Shown: positions 22,740 to 36,200 of the stretch, piece by piece
Position numbering within the stretch: position 1 is the stretch's first letter
How the letters are laid out: each line of letters opens with the position of its first letter
Assembly (NCBI RefSeq): GCF_964199755.1
Contig: NC_133900.1
Span: 74,508,727-74,572,726, forward strand
DNA length: 64,000 nucleotides
Direction of reading: 5' to 3'
Source of the DNA: Larus michahellis
Taxonomy: Eukaryota > Chordata > Aves > Charadriiformes > Laridae
Position numbers and translations under genes: made by a program
Notes under the pieces: model-generated
What the model was told of the DNA's origin: nothing
Seen by the model: the letters and a program-made list of their open reading frames with translations, nothing else
Databases searched by the model: none

Positions 22740-23250
22740 GAAACCGTTTTGTACCTCTGATCTTCCCCCCTCTTCCTTTTTGTGTCTTTCAGCTCTGTTG
22801 TACGCTTTTTGAGATGGATTGGCGGCACCGCAATATTCAAGATGAGGACATGCCACCGAATTGCCCTGTAGTATAATCTATTTTTTCTCCAATTTTTTCC
22901 TAGGAATTGTTAACGTTCTACTTGCCTTTTGGCTGTCAAAGACCACTGATCTGATGTCTTGCAACAATGCAAAACTATGCAAAATGACTCCCAGATCTCT
23001 GTATTGAGAATGTCAGAGTAATTTAAAACCAATGGTGTGATGCAGTTAGTATTTTTCCCTGTGACAATGAAGCTTATTACTCAGTCTCTCAGTACTGACA
23101 TTTTTTTCCTAGCTCTTCTATCATTCTGTCATCAAGAAACTTAGTCATGTTTTCCTTTATCAGATTATCTGCTAAAATGTTGACGAGATGCCCCCTGGCA
23201 TATCCCCAGAAGCCATATCAAGCCTTGTGGATTTTACATTGGCCTTGAGA
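22740..23250 (-). mobile_element. Ancient CR1/L3-type LINE fragment, antisense
   Basis: The order of phrases follows the antisense strand of old amniote CR1-like LINEs: gtacctctgatc, tttcagctctgttgtacgc, tttttgagatgg, atattcaagatgaggac, acgttctacttgccttttgg, atgactcccagatctctgta, and later the equivalent of the aatagcactggtccc block. Divergence is high and there are gaps. It is much older than the CR1 copies elsewhere in the window. Exact ends are uncertain. Confidence 0.6.
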
Positions 23251-26200
23251 ACCATCTCATTTATTTCTTGAGAACCTCATTTTCTTAAGAGACTTATTAA
23301 AAAAAACAAACACAAACAAGGAAAAAAACCATCCCATACCAAAGCACGTGCACAGCATGGAGTAGGTCCCGTTTTTCCCATGTCCACTCTTTCAAAAAAA
23401 CATTAATATATTTGTAAGGCTGTGAAAGCTGTAATGATTCTTCTTAATATGTCATAGCTATACTTACGGCACTTCAGGACTTTACAGATCGATCTGGTTT
23501 AGAGGTGATTCCTCAAGTGAAGCACCCGCTTGGGAAAACAGTACACTTCTTTATAAAAGCTAAGGCTGTAAATAAAAGTGGCTTAGTATTTCCAAGATGT
23601 GGAACTACCGCAATGCTGATGTCAGAAGTTGGATCCCTTTTTTTGGCTCTCTCAAATGGAGCTCCTGTGCGCGATGCCAAAAACGAGTTGGGTGAGTGGG
23701 ACAAATTACCAGCAGCTCTTCCACTGGTAGAAACAGTCACGAGGAAGAAGCTGCTGCTCCCAAATTAGCGTTGCTGCCAGAGGTACCAGAGCGGTGCCTG
23801 AGCCAGCTGCCCCCCCATACGTCCCGCCTGGCCTGGTCCAGCACGCTCCCGCTGTAACTCCTGCCCCGCAGCTTCCTCTCTTCTTACCAGCCCGCCCCAG
23901 CTCCCTCCCCTCCCATTGCACAGCATGCCCCATTCTCATGCCCCATTATCTCATTCTGCTCTCAAAATGCAATAAAATAAGCCCCAAATTTTATCATTTT
24001 TTTTTAATAGGGGTTTATAAAAACTTGGATAGTGAGCTTTCATCTCCCCTTCATTCCCAGTTTTAGAAGAGAATTATAGACCAGCTGGCTTGCCTAAAGT
24101 CCAACCACTAAGTCAGGACTTAAATAGGAATGTGCTTTGTTTTCAGCCTACAACTGCTTTCTCTTCTAAATCACAATTATTATTTTTTTTTGTAAATTTG
24201 GACTCAATACAGTATTTGTAAAATTATTTCAAATAGCTAATAGAGAGTCCCTAAAGACAAGCAATCTAATGCAGCTGTTTGAGGTTAATGTCATTTATAG
24301 CTTTCCTCTTCTACACCAACCCTTTCTCTGTTCATAATTTCATAAACTGGATTGAGGCTTACATAAAGCTACTCACTTTGCATGCATTACAGTTGAAGGA
24401 TGTATTTTGTTTCTTGATTTTAGCAAGGACATGGACTTCAACGAGGCTGTGATATTCCTAAGCACACAGTTAAACTCCCTAGTCTCTGGCTGAATGGACT
24501 AAGCTTTATTTTCCAGATACAAATGATTAATAGGAAGTTATGTGTTCATTGGATTTTTTTAGCCTTTTTGTAACAGCTTCCTGGCAAAAGGGAATGCATA
24601 TCCTATTATTAGTACAAGAAAATACTAAGAAAAGTTTTAGCACTATATAAACAATGCCTGATCCTTCATAAGGTCAAGTATTTTTCCTCCTGGAGACCTC
24701 CTTCCCTCTTATTCCAGGCTGAAATAAAGATTACAGAAGCAACTGATTACCTTAAATCTTTCCCTATTTTTTTTCAATAGGCCACCCCTAAACAAAATGT
24801 TTTCAACTTCTGCTTCAATTAAAACCAAATTCTTTAACCTACTTGTATGGAATATAATAGTCAACATAGGTTAGCTCATTACATTGTGCATAATTACTAC
24901 AAAACTGCTGTACTAACTTACAGTTCTTAGAGCACTCTTTGTAAATCCTCAGGAGTTTCTCTTCCCAAGTAGAAAAATTATGAGGGTCCGGCCATGAGAG
25001 CACATGAGGTTTTGTCCAGCTCTTCCTGTCTCCCTTTTGCATAAAGTAATAATGTAAAATAATCAGTAAGCATTTAAACGTTCCTTTCTGCATCATGCAG
25101 CATAACTACTACCACCCCAACACCTGCTTTCTTATAGAACTTCTCCTGTGAACTACAAGGCACTTTTTCAGGTTTCTTTGTCAAATCTTAAGAAGCTTAG
25201 AAGTTTAATTAGGTCCTGTAAACCATTCAGTGCTAAAAAATCCAGCATCTGCCTGATTCCACCCCTAGAACACACATCCAGCCACCAGGAAAATTCCAGC
25301 ACACCTGTAAGTCACAGCACAATGGAAGCCAGTTGGCTCCAATTTTATCAAACTGAATGACGTGGTGCGGAATGTGTTGTGAGCCTTCCCTATCCTTTTG
25401 TAGCTGGTGCTTTTGGGAGAGTCAGTTAACTTAAACTGTACATGATTTTAAAATTTTTAAGTTATATTTAAGAAATATTGCAACACCATTACTACCTAAT
25501 TATAAAGGTCTCTAGCCCAGCTGCACACTTGACTAGCTTGTTGGTCATGCAAGGCAGGAGAAATTGTATTTTAACAAAATTAAATAACAGCCTTGCCAAA
25601 ACATACCCCCTCTTATTTCTCAAGTCAAGGAGTATTATGTGCAGCCTGCCACCTGACAGACTTAAATAATTATTTGGCCATAAATCCTCTGAAGTACAGA
25701 AAAATGCTTTTAAAGGCCGTCTAAAGAACAGTTTGCTCATAAGCTGTGCTTGTTGTTCCTTTCATATGCACAAATTTAGCGCTAACACATCTTAGATTCG
25801 CAAACAGCCTTTTTTTCATAACAGTATCATAGTAACTCATGAACTTTGATCCACACAATTAGCTAATCAGAGTATTGCCTCTTGCAAACTACGGGAATAA
25901 ATTTGAAAAAAAAGGAGACAATAATTTTTACATAACAGTACATTTATTACTGCAAATAATAGGAAGCCTGATCCAAATTACACGTAAAGCAGTTAAGTAG
26001 CTAAGTTGTAACCTCTGGAGGTAACACTGATCACAAGCACAACCTCCGACAATCTGACATGAAGGGTCCGTCCTCTGTCACGTGCATCAATCTCCTCAGC
26101 ATCCCAGGGATGTAAGGGCTTGCCTCAGATGATAACCCAGGCACGACTACCCTTGGTGCGGTTTGTTGCTGTTATCTTGACAGCAGATGTCAGATGAAGG

Positions 26201-26361
26201 GAAAGTAGCTAAGACATGTCACCATGCAAGTTTTGCTGGCTATCACAGTACACCTGTGATAATTACACGAGCGTCATAAAGGAGGTTGACTTCTCTGCGG
26301 TTGTGTAACCCTCTCTCCCTGTAGCCCCAGCTGAAGGCTCCCCAAGGCTTACCTGCCTGTA

Positions 26362-26445
26362 CCCCAAGCATCAGCTCTGATAAAGCACAGCTGCGTACCC
26401 TTGACTCAGACTGCTGAGAAAGAGCTGCGGAAAAAGTCTGTAGAA
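26362..26445 (+). repeat. Dispersed repeat, copy 1
   Basis: tcagctctgataaagcacag and gagaaagagctgcgg match tcagctctaatacggcacag and gagaaagagctgcaa in the copy at 37392-37475, in the same order and spacing. This shows a shared interspersed element. The family is not named with confidence. Confidence 0.55.
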
Positions 26446-26782
26446 AGGTAAAAAGTGTAAAATTAAAGCCTCTGTTGAGACAGGGGTTCTTAGCAGCTCA
26501 TGAATTCAAGGGGGCACACACCAATTTGAAAAGTATAAAATCTTAAAGGAGTGAAAACCAGGGAGTCTAGTTAGTCTGTCCCTTCTCCTCCTGTCTGGTG
26601 GCTGCCTGGCTAGGAAAGACTCCCCAGCTGCCTCACCTGGGTGGTGAGTATTTAGCCTAATAGCTTGTAAAACATAAATTTTACATTCTGTATATCCTAC
26701 TTGCAGAATCTCTTTGTGCCCAAGTAAAGATGCCCAAAGAAGCTGGTTCAAAAGCGGGATACTAACTACAGGCATAGTATAG

Positions 26783-26807
26783 AAGCAAGCAAGCAAGCAA
26801 ACAAAAA
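26783..26807. repeat. AAGC/AAAC simple repeat
   Basis: A short run of aagc units that turns into aaac units. Confidence 0.85.
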
Positions 26808-29800
26808 CCCCAACCACAGAAGACAGGCTTCATCAACTCAAAGCCCAAACTTTTCAGTAGCTGTACATTTGATTTCCATGCGAACACCATCACTGTGTTT
26901 AGGGGAGGCGTCTGCTTTTGATTTCCTGAGATATTTCACGGAAGTTTGTGTGTCATGCTGTTTGCAGAGAGCATGTGCCACCTACTTAACATCTACTAGG
27001 CTCGGATTGCACGCAGACCATAAACTTGTTACAAAATAGTGTATCTTCTTGTTCATTATGAATGTGGCACGTGCTTTTGATATCCCTGGCAAAACGGATT
27101 TTTATGTAAAACTGGCCTATTAAAAGTTGGTTCAGCACAGTAACCGCGGTGTGACAATACCCTAAAGAACTTCTAGCTATAGTACTCTTAAAACAGTCCA
27201 TAAACAATAAGTAAGCTCAGAGGCTGAACAGCTGCTTAACTGCAAAATCATTTAAACATCCTCGCACTCTTCCCTTTAGACATACAAGACAAACATTCCA
27301 GCATATGCCATTTTCCTTGCTACACAAAGTATTGTCAGCGTCTAAGTACAATAGACAAATTTAGTTTTTCAGCACTAAGAGCTAAATTGCATTGACGGGA
27401 GGAAAATAAACCAAAACACGCTGAGAAGAAAGACAAGAGGAAAAATCAATAAGTGCATTACAAGAAACTGGTATTTACTATGAACAGAACTACCTAACAT
27501 TATGCAACTACTTCAAATAAGCCGATTTACACCAAATCAAAGACATTATTTCTTCTCTACGGAACAAAGCCTTGAAAGAAGAAGCTGATCCATAAGATTT
27601 TTATCATCTTCACCACACCTGTAAATGGAATGAAAGGACCAGTTACCCAGCTGAGTGGCACCTTGTTTTCGATGTGATATGAGCAGCTTCTTGGCGATTT
27701 CTCTGAGAACTCTGCAAAGCCCTTGAGGATAAAGGACATTATGTTTGGACTCATCAATATGAGTATAATTTTATCTGGGTGGTCCTCCTAGGCAATGCCA
27801 GAGCTTGTGATGTACGCTTAGCACAGATAGCGGTGAGGTGCGCCCAGCAGGGTCTCTGTACATTTTTAGAGCATAGCATGCTAAATTAAGAATTTTTATT
27901 AAAACATAAAAGAGGTTAGGAGGTTACTTTTCACTGTTTAACAATACAGAAAACAACATAATGTTTATGGTATTTATTTTCCTAAGTTTTTAACACCTGT
28001 CCATCAAAACTGATTTCTGGCAAATTCAAAATATCACACAAAAGCCAAATATAATGGCTTTTTTCTTGCAGCAATTAAAATTTGAAAGAAACACTCTTAC
28101 ATTTGTTTTCAGACTATATTTCTGACTAAACTTTCTAGCCCTTTTAAAAAACAAACAAGAAGATCTAAGTGGCTGGTAAAAAGTGCAGCAGTCAAGGTCT
28201 TTGATGAACATTCGAGGTGGAACAGGGAACACGTTTCACAGCAGAAATTCCAGGACCCCTTGCAGAAGGAAAACAGAGGGGCCTGTGGCATCTTGCATTC
28301 TTCCCTTCATGCAGCTGCAAGACTCCTTTGTATTTGAGACAATTTGGAATTTATTTAAAAGCTAATTGGTACTTAACACACCAGAAAAAATATTGTCAGC
28401 TCACAGAGGAAGGCTGAAAAAGGGAAAAAGCTGAAAAAGAAAATGTGTTTGGATTTAAGGTTTGGAAAGCTCCAGCTCTGACAAACAGTGGAAGTAAACG
28501 TCACCATCAACATTTGATTCCACTACACAGGTAACTGCTAGTAAGTGACCGTCCCCAGTTAAATATGCTTTGGAATTCCTTATTTGAAAGAGGTGAGGAT
28601 ACTGGCCTACATAAGCAAATGTTTATTTAAGAGAAAATCTTCAAAAGCACTATATCAGCACAGTAATGCAAGGGCTTAATTAAGATCACAACTGCTAATG
28701 GATTTAGGGTGTCATTCATTCACAGCTATCTAAGTCTGGCTCGCTCCCTCCTTCATTCTAGCACTGGGAAGGTACCCCTCAGAAAGGTTTGATTTTTATT
28801 TTTTCACCCCCCTTTCTTTATGGGTCTGATACCCAGCCAGAGCAGCGAGCTGATCTGGAGGGCCGCAGTGCTTCATGATCTCCACAGCTGGCACAAGTGA
28901 AGCACTGCCCATTTTGGCAGCAACCTTATTAGGTGAGCCTAAGCCAAAGTGCATTTTCGGCTAGTGGCTGAGCACTTGCAGCTTTTGATAGAAAATGTTC
29001 AAGCATTGGCAAAGTTGTTTAAAACCAGGAATTTATTCTAACGGCTTCTTTCAGGCCAACCCTTACTGCCATACTGTATTGTTGCATAGTAAAAATCCAT
29101 CAAAACATCTCTTCTGGGTAAGTAAACAGGTTCTGCTAGGATACTCCTCCTTATAGATCGTCTGCAGCCACGCACTTCAGCGCAAGAAAGGGACTGTAAT
29201 CAATATCCTTGTTTAAATTCCTACGCAACATATGCCAAAGAGACTCAATCCAACAATTTCTGCGTCAGGCTTTTGTTCTGAGCTCCAGCTAGAGCCATAA
29301 CAAACTCGCATAGCAGGATTTCAAACAGGCCCTCTGCTCTCCTCTCTTGCAGGCAGCCAAGCTATTTGCAAACGCTTTCACACATTCTCCTGCCTGTGAG
29401 AAATGTAGGCCACAGTTTACCACAAGCAGAATGTGTGAAAATGCTTTTAAAAAGCCCAGCTGCTGGCCTGCTTTTCATAGACAAAGAGTGAAAGTGCTTT
29501 TAAATACTCCCCTGCCTTCCACACTGTAAACTCTCCCTTTTTGCAAAGGGAATTTTCCCCTTTCCAGGGTGAAAACATCCCACGGGCCATCTCCCCTACC
29601 CCAGCATGTAGCTGCTCCAGCACCACTCTTCTACTACTCTCCTTAAGGCTCTGGCCAAACCATAGTACTGGATGAAAAAAAACTCAAACAACTAAACAAA
29701 CAAACAAACCCACCCCCAATTGCGTCTGCTTTCAGATTCTCAATATTTCAATGTATTTTTAAATATCAACGTTATCCATAATTATTTGATTCTTAAGTAA

Positions 29801-30128
29801 AAAAGTTGGAAATTGAAAGGAGTTACATTTGTTTTCATACAAGTAGTCAATCCAAATGAATTCCAATTAGGTGAATAAACAATACTATGCTGCAGCTAAA
29901 CCAGAAATTCCTCAGAAATGGGGGGTTTAAAATTAGCATGAAAGATATGTAAGGTAAAAACGAAGAAACAAATTACAAACCATAGATACAGAATAATACT
30001 CAGATTTTAATCCATGGTTAAAGTCCACGATTTTCACAATACTGTCCAAAGGTTTCAAACAAGAATACCACTCAACATGGAAAACAAAATGAGAATTTAT
30101 GTTAAATTTCAGGGTTGCCTACCTGGGT

Positions 30129-30210
30129 CTAAGATGCTGAAGGAACTGAACCTTCTTTCTCATTTGATCCTAATTTTGCTTCACATTCTTTGCAAGTATG
30201 ATGACAATGC
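30129..30210 (-). CDS. OCIAD2: OCIAD2 last coding exon with stop
   Basis: Acceptor ctttcaatattgtag. With the two carried-over bases it reads RHCHHTCKECEAKLGSNEKE then GSVPSAS and TAG at 30131-30129. Human OCIAD2 ends RHCLLTCEECKIKHGLSEKG then DSQPSAS, so the identity is firm even though the exon codes for only 26 residues. Confidence 0.93.
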
Positions 30211-33200
30211 CTACAATATTGAAAGCAGACAAAGTATTCAAGAATTTTGCTGGATTTTTTTCTAATACAACCATATAGCATGCCAGCAATGTCCTCGAAG
30301 AACTAACCTCTTGCCTATGTTCTCCAATCGTTGTAACTGCTTTATAGGACATAAACTGCAAAAGATGACATCTAAATGTCTCAGCCAATAAAATCCCATT
30401 AATTATTATTCTTAACTACCATTTCCAGCAAACACCAAAATATAATAGGATTTTCTAAGCAGGAAAAGACAGTCCTTGCTATTGTACCTATCAATAAGGA
30501 GCAAACAGAGTTAGGAGCAAGGTGTATAATGCAAAAGAGTGACAAATAGCCAATTTGTGTAATACCATGTGAGGAAAGCAATAGCTTTGTTATGTGGGGG
30601 AAGAATGGAAGTGGAAGGACATAGGAACAATGAGAAAACTTCCCATTATCAGTCAGGCATTTTCATAGGCATAAAAGCTGACATTGGTCTGGGGGAAAGA
30701 TGTGGAAAGACAGAGGAGAAAGATTTTGTGGGTAGGATTTTTGGAAATGCAATTTGTGTGTGAAAGGTGCATATGAGAAGCCATATTGGGAACGAAAAGT
30801 AGTACCGGCAGTTGAAGGGGGAGCTTGGAAGGAAGTCAGAGTGTGATTTGATAGGAAAGAGTACTTTATATGAAGCTTAGATGTCTAAAACATGGCGGTG
30901 ACAGGAGGCAACCGCTGAGATCTATCATACAGTTGGTAAGGTGGAAAAAATGCCCTTGCAATTTGTGCTCTTCATGGTTTGGCATGACAGTGTAAGGCTG
31001 GGCAAAACCACAGTGGAGGAGGTTGGAATATGAGGTGACATTGAAATTCTTGTTAAAATATGAGGATAGTGTAAAAAAAATCTGCAGTGTATTTGGCCAG
31101 ATATATGGTACAAAGGAGGACTCAAAGGGCTGAGTGATATAATAGAAGATCACAAGACACTTAGAGGCACAATACTAGATTAAAAGAGAACTAGTAACTG
31201 TTGTTCCATCACACTTAAAAGTATGATAATTTCATTTAAATAATGGATTTCCTAATAACAGGTATTAATACTGAGTTTAATTTGCATTTTCTGAAGAATG
31301 TTTAGTAGTTTCTAAAACTGACATATATAGCCTAAGAATGTAAGAGTAGTACCTCATGACCTGATCACAAAATTTAAATTCATAGTTTTGCTGCATATTA
31401 TTTTTAGTATTGTAAAGATTATTTTAATCTAGGATTAATGATTTAAAACAGCACAAACCTTTTTTGTTGCGGACAAGATGGTACAATACCAATTTTCTGG
31501 AACTTTTTTTGGCATTCTCCCACGTACGACATCTTTCCAATGGCAAAACCTAAGACACCAGCAACTATAAAGACAGATAACAAAACGTTGTTAACACAAG
31601 AGCTTAAATCAACAGTATGCAATTGGCACCATTTTAATCATATGACGAATTGTATGTAGCGTGTCTTCTCAAAACATGTCGCAAACACATGTGAAGTTAT
31701 ACAGGGATTACAGGGATGATTTCAGTAACTGCTGAAAACCGGCTACCTATCGCGAGACGTAGCAGCTTGTCCAAGACAATGTAGATAAGAAAAGGATATC
31801 ATATTCATCTGGAATTTCAAGATTTCAGATTCCGAGGAACAGATTATAAAGAAAGCCCATAATGAAATTAAATCACAATGTCAGCACTAATTTATCTTGC
31901 CCTTGTATGCACAGCATAGTATTTCTGATGATCCCAATTTTAACACTTATCTTCTCAGGGCTTCTAAGACGCTAGAACGTCAGCCTGCCATACTGTCGCA
32001 CTGGGGATTTCACTCATTACGGAGTCAGAATAAAAATATTACTTCAACATCCTCAGTTTTCTGTTGAACTTCTGCTGAAGAGGGAATCGATTTCTTGCCG
32101 TTTAAAAGCCAACTTACTGTACTGTACAGTTTCTGTGCTTTTATTTGTTGTCTTTATCAACATGGTCCTAAACTAGACAGTTAAGATAAATCAAATGAAC
32201 ATGTGAAAAGGAACATACTATTTTATATATACTATGATGGCCCCTTGATACCATAGGCAGTGTGATCTGCTAAGCATGACTGATCAATGAGCCTGACATT
32301 AGTTATAGGTGAGATTGGAGTTTTTACCAGTTTGAGAGGATATATTAAGTAAATATAAGCTGCTACTGAAATGTTTACATTAAAAGAACCTTATTTCAAA
32401 CATTTATTTTTAAACAGAGCAGAATTCTGATTTCCTAAAGCACTGCAGTAATATCTCATAAATTCAAAAAAAAGGAAGAGTTTGAAAAGAGATTCAGAGA
32501 GACACATTGAAGGTCTGCAGATTGCCTGTAAATAATTTTTCTTTTCCTTTTAAAATTGGGTACAACTTACTTGCCATCTTAGGTAATGCACCAAATCTTG
32601 GGCTTGCTGAGAAAATGCCTACAATAAAAGGAAATAGTCAGAAAACTTATTCATTTGAGGAACTCACCATCACTCAAAACCAAAGACAGTATTTTTCCTA
32701 CAAGCTTTTGCATTTCTGAAGGTGAAGCCTGTACAAATGGGTAAGACTGTCCACTAATTCAGATTCAGGAACATCAGGGCACTTTCCATTCCACGAGTTC
32801 TTAGTGCATCCATTTTGGTGCTGTCCTAGAGTCATAGGAGGAAAAAAATCCGGACTTTGCAGGATTCAGTTCAGGCAGGGGTTCAGAGAGTAAACTAACA
32901 TGAAAGCAGCATGGCTATCACTGTTGACATCTGCAGCACTGCAGGAGAGATGGTGGCGTCCGTTTCAGCACAAACCAACCTTGCAAATATAATAGTAAAG
33001 TGAAATCTCTTACTCAGGGTTCAGCTTCTTGTGCTGAGAGAAGCAGGACTGAACTGTTCTTCAGCAGTTTTCTGTGGCTATTAGTTAAGCTCATGTTAAA
33101 CTGTAGCACAGATACCACATCTCCTCTGGAAGGGAGAGATCATACATTTTGGTCTTCTTAAGGAGAATACAGTGTGCTGAACATGAAAACCAAAAGATTG

Positions 33201-36200
33201 GCTTTTCCTACCAAAATCTACTTCCCCTCAGTTAACACCAGGAGGTGGAACCATTATGGCTCTGCAAGTGTGTGTCTGGCAGAGGAGTGCCATACTGTGG
33301 AGGAGGGCTCCACACAGCAAGGGTGCCATGGCAAAGGGAAGCGAACACTGTGTGCACTGTTCCATGCATTCAGACACTATTAATGAGGCTCAGAAGCTCC
33401 ACCTTCTCATAGAGCCAGCGTACTGCGTGTAGTCATCAGAGAGGGCATTTAGACAGAGGAGCATTCAGCCTATGCTAAGTGCAAGGGCCTTCGCCCACTG
33501 GCATCTATGCAATTTTAAATTGTGTCTTTCAGGGGAGGGAGGAACAAAATTGCTGTTTGTTTCCAAACAGCCCCCGTCTTCCAATTGTTGAGACTCAGTA
33601 ATGACTATTGAATATGGCCATTTGTTATTTCATAGCTGATAAGAAATGTCCAAGTACAACAGAGAGAAACTGAGAAGAGTACCCGGTGGCAGAGGGTGGC
33701 ATGTTAGCTACCAAGACAACGCTAACACCCTTCCTATCACTGCTCACCCCTTTTCAAACATCGAAACCTTTGCCTTCCCTCACAGACTCTCCCATCCTTC
33801 TTCCCATCTGTCTACAAGCTCATAGGTCAAGGATGCAACAGAGAACCTACATCAGCCTGTTGTGGTATAGCACAGCTTTTAGGTTTTCTGTTCTAGTCCT
33901 CCTGATCATCTTAGTAAAAAAAAGAAAGAATGTGATGAGGAGGAAACATGGGAACAGTGGCTGGAACAAAACAAGGGGCTTGCAACCGCACACAGTGGGA
34001 AAAGGCTGAGCCATTTCCACCTCCTCCATCTGCTGTCTCCCACCACCCATCCCTTATAGCCCCTTGTTTATTTTCTGCTTCTTGCTTCAGGCCCTTTGAT
34101 TTTTATTTTCTCCTACCCACCTTTGCTGTAAACGGCTGCTGAGGCAGGCTGAAGGACTGTCTTATTTGCTCCTGTGGGATACACCCATCTTAGCAGTCTT
34201 CAGGGTGGATGCCCTTCACACTTTACCCAAAACGCTAACCTCAACCTTATTCTTAGCCCCCAGAAGGGAAACTACACATTGCACGTTGCAATGTGTAGAA
34301 CCAGCCTCATCCACCACATAAATGGAATACAATTCTCTTTTGTGTTAGCCTGCAGATCGCAAGACATCTCTATAAAAAGCTCTCTGTCTCCTCACTTTGG
34401 CAGCAGTCCTTGTCTCTTTGCACCAAAGCTGTATTCATATTGATATGTGGTCACTGTAAAAGCATTGCCAGCTTTTTCAAAGAAACCAACAGTTAGAGCT
34501 ACTGTACCCGATTTTGATGCCCCTGCTCAGGTTGTACAATCCTCTGCCCTATAAGCAGCCTCAGTGAAGAAGGCTCTACTCAAATACATGTGATCATGGT
34601 GACAGAATCTAGCCACCCGTTTTTGAATTCGTGAATTCTCTTTTCAGTTCATGTTCTTTCAAAAGAATGACTGTGGCAATGCATACATAATGATCAAATC
34701 ACTGTAACAATGACGGTGATGAGTGAGAGGAATATTGATCTTGGAAAACAGCAGACCTTAGGGAAACGTGCATTTCAGCAGTAATTCCAGAGTCTCAACT
34801 TCATAACTTAGGACCATTATGTATTTTTTATATTTACCTTTTGAGACTAGCCCCTGGGTGACAAGCATGCTCCCAAGAGACAAAGGAAGAGCTGTAAAAA
34901 TAAAAAGAAGTGTATTTGGTATCAGCCAAAATTTGTTACCTATTTGTTAAATTCATTACTCTTTTAATGTTAAATGTTTTATATATTTAGAATGTTAAAC
35001 ACATTACTCATCTTCTAAACATTAACTTCATGCACTGTTCTAATCACCTATTACATCTGCTCATTCAGATTACTTTACTATTCCTTCAAAGCAAGGATGT
35101 GTTCACACAGTGCCAGACATCAGGCATCTGCAGCTAATGCATCATATATAGTTATTAAATAATAGCTTCCATAATAGAAATATCTCTTCTCAGTACTGCA
35201 CCACTAGTAATGACAGCAGCTCTGATTAAATGCTGAAACCCTTTTCAGTCTTCTCCTTTCAGAAAATGTATAATATAGATACAAACTGACTTGGTGGACT
35301 TAAAAGGCACTAAGACACTGAGTAACTAATCTTTTAGATGTCCTAACACCTAAAGAGTTTCACAAACCCAAAACACATAGCCATGCCTGCCTTTCTTTTG
35401 AAGGCAAGAATAAGTATGCAATGAAGTAAAGCATTCCTAAGCTTGTTTTGATAATGGAATTCAAGAATAGAACCAACTCTATGATTGTTAAAGTAAGTTC
35501 ATATTAAACAAGGGCTTAATTCAACCCCCTTTACCTACAATGATTACGCAAATAATTAAATTAATCCAATAGTAACATATTGCTCAATTTAAAATAAGGT
35601 GACAGTTAACTCACAATAATATTCCAACAAACTCCAATGTATTACAATAAACAGCACGGCATTTTGCAGCCATTCCTGCATAACTACATCAAGAAGTCAT
35701 TCTCAGTGTCATAAGAACAAGTTTGCATTGCTCACCTCTGTACCAGAAACTTTCCTTTTTGCATTCTTTACGGATCCTTGCAATTTCTTCGGCATTGTGA
35801 GTTTGTGAGCTGGGACAATAGAACATTGGCTGAAAGGATAAACCTGGGTTAGTTTATTGAATTTAATCTCACAGGAAGAAAAAAAAAAAACTAAAGAAGG
35901 CAAAATATTTAAAAAACAAATAAAACAGAATGCAAAAACCAACAAAAACTTCTTGTTATGTTGTTAGCAGTGTGATGAAATACTTGATACCACAATACAG
36001 AAAGAACTACATAGGTTTTAAAGTTAAAACCACTCATCCTGTTGGTCTATACTTTCCTAAAATAGCTCAGCTGCTGCTTACCCCAGAAGTATATTGCTTT
36101 ATTTCTGTTAGCCATTTCATTCTTATGAGCTACATCAGCTTTCTGGGAAAGAAATGACAGGAAATACAGAGTCCTCGTTTCTAAAAATGAAGTTCTGCCC

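Larger units (their letters stand above)
23251..30128. other. Intergenic DNA and OCIAD2 3' flank
   Basis: No convincing gene on either strand. It includes a GC-richer block (23760-23940), a dispersed-repeat copy (26362-26445), short AAGC and AAAC runs, and the unmapped 3' UTR of OCIAD2 running leftward from 30128. Several TTTATT hexamers (AATAAA on the - strand), for example 29032-29037, and a TTTAAT at 30006-30011 could be OCIAD2 poly(A) signals; none stands out. Confidence 0.4.

Noticed and set aside
27545-27618. Candidate alternative last exon of OCIAD2 (acceptor tttacag followed by RCGEDDKNLMDQ and a stop)
   Set aside because: It is in phase but unlike any OCIAD2 tail. The exon at 30129-30210 matches the human C-terminus and lies closer.
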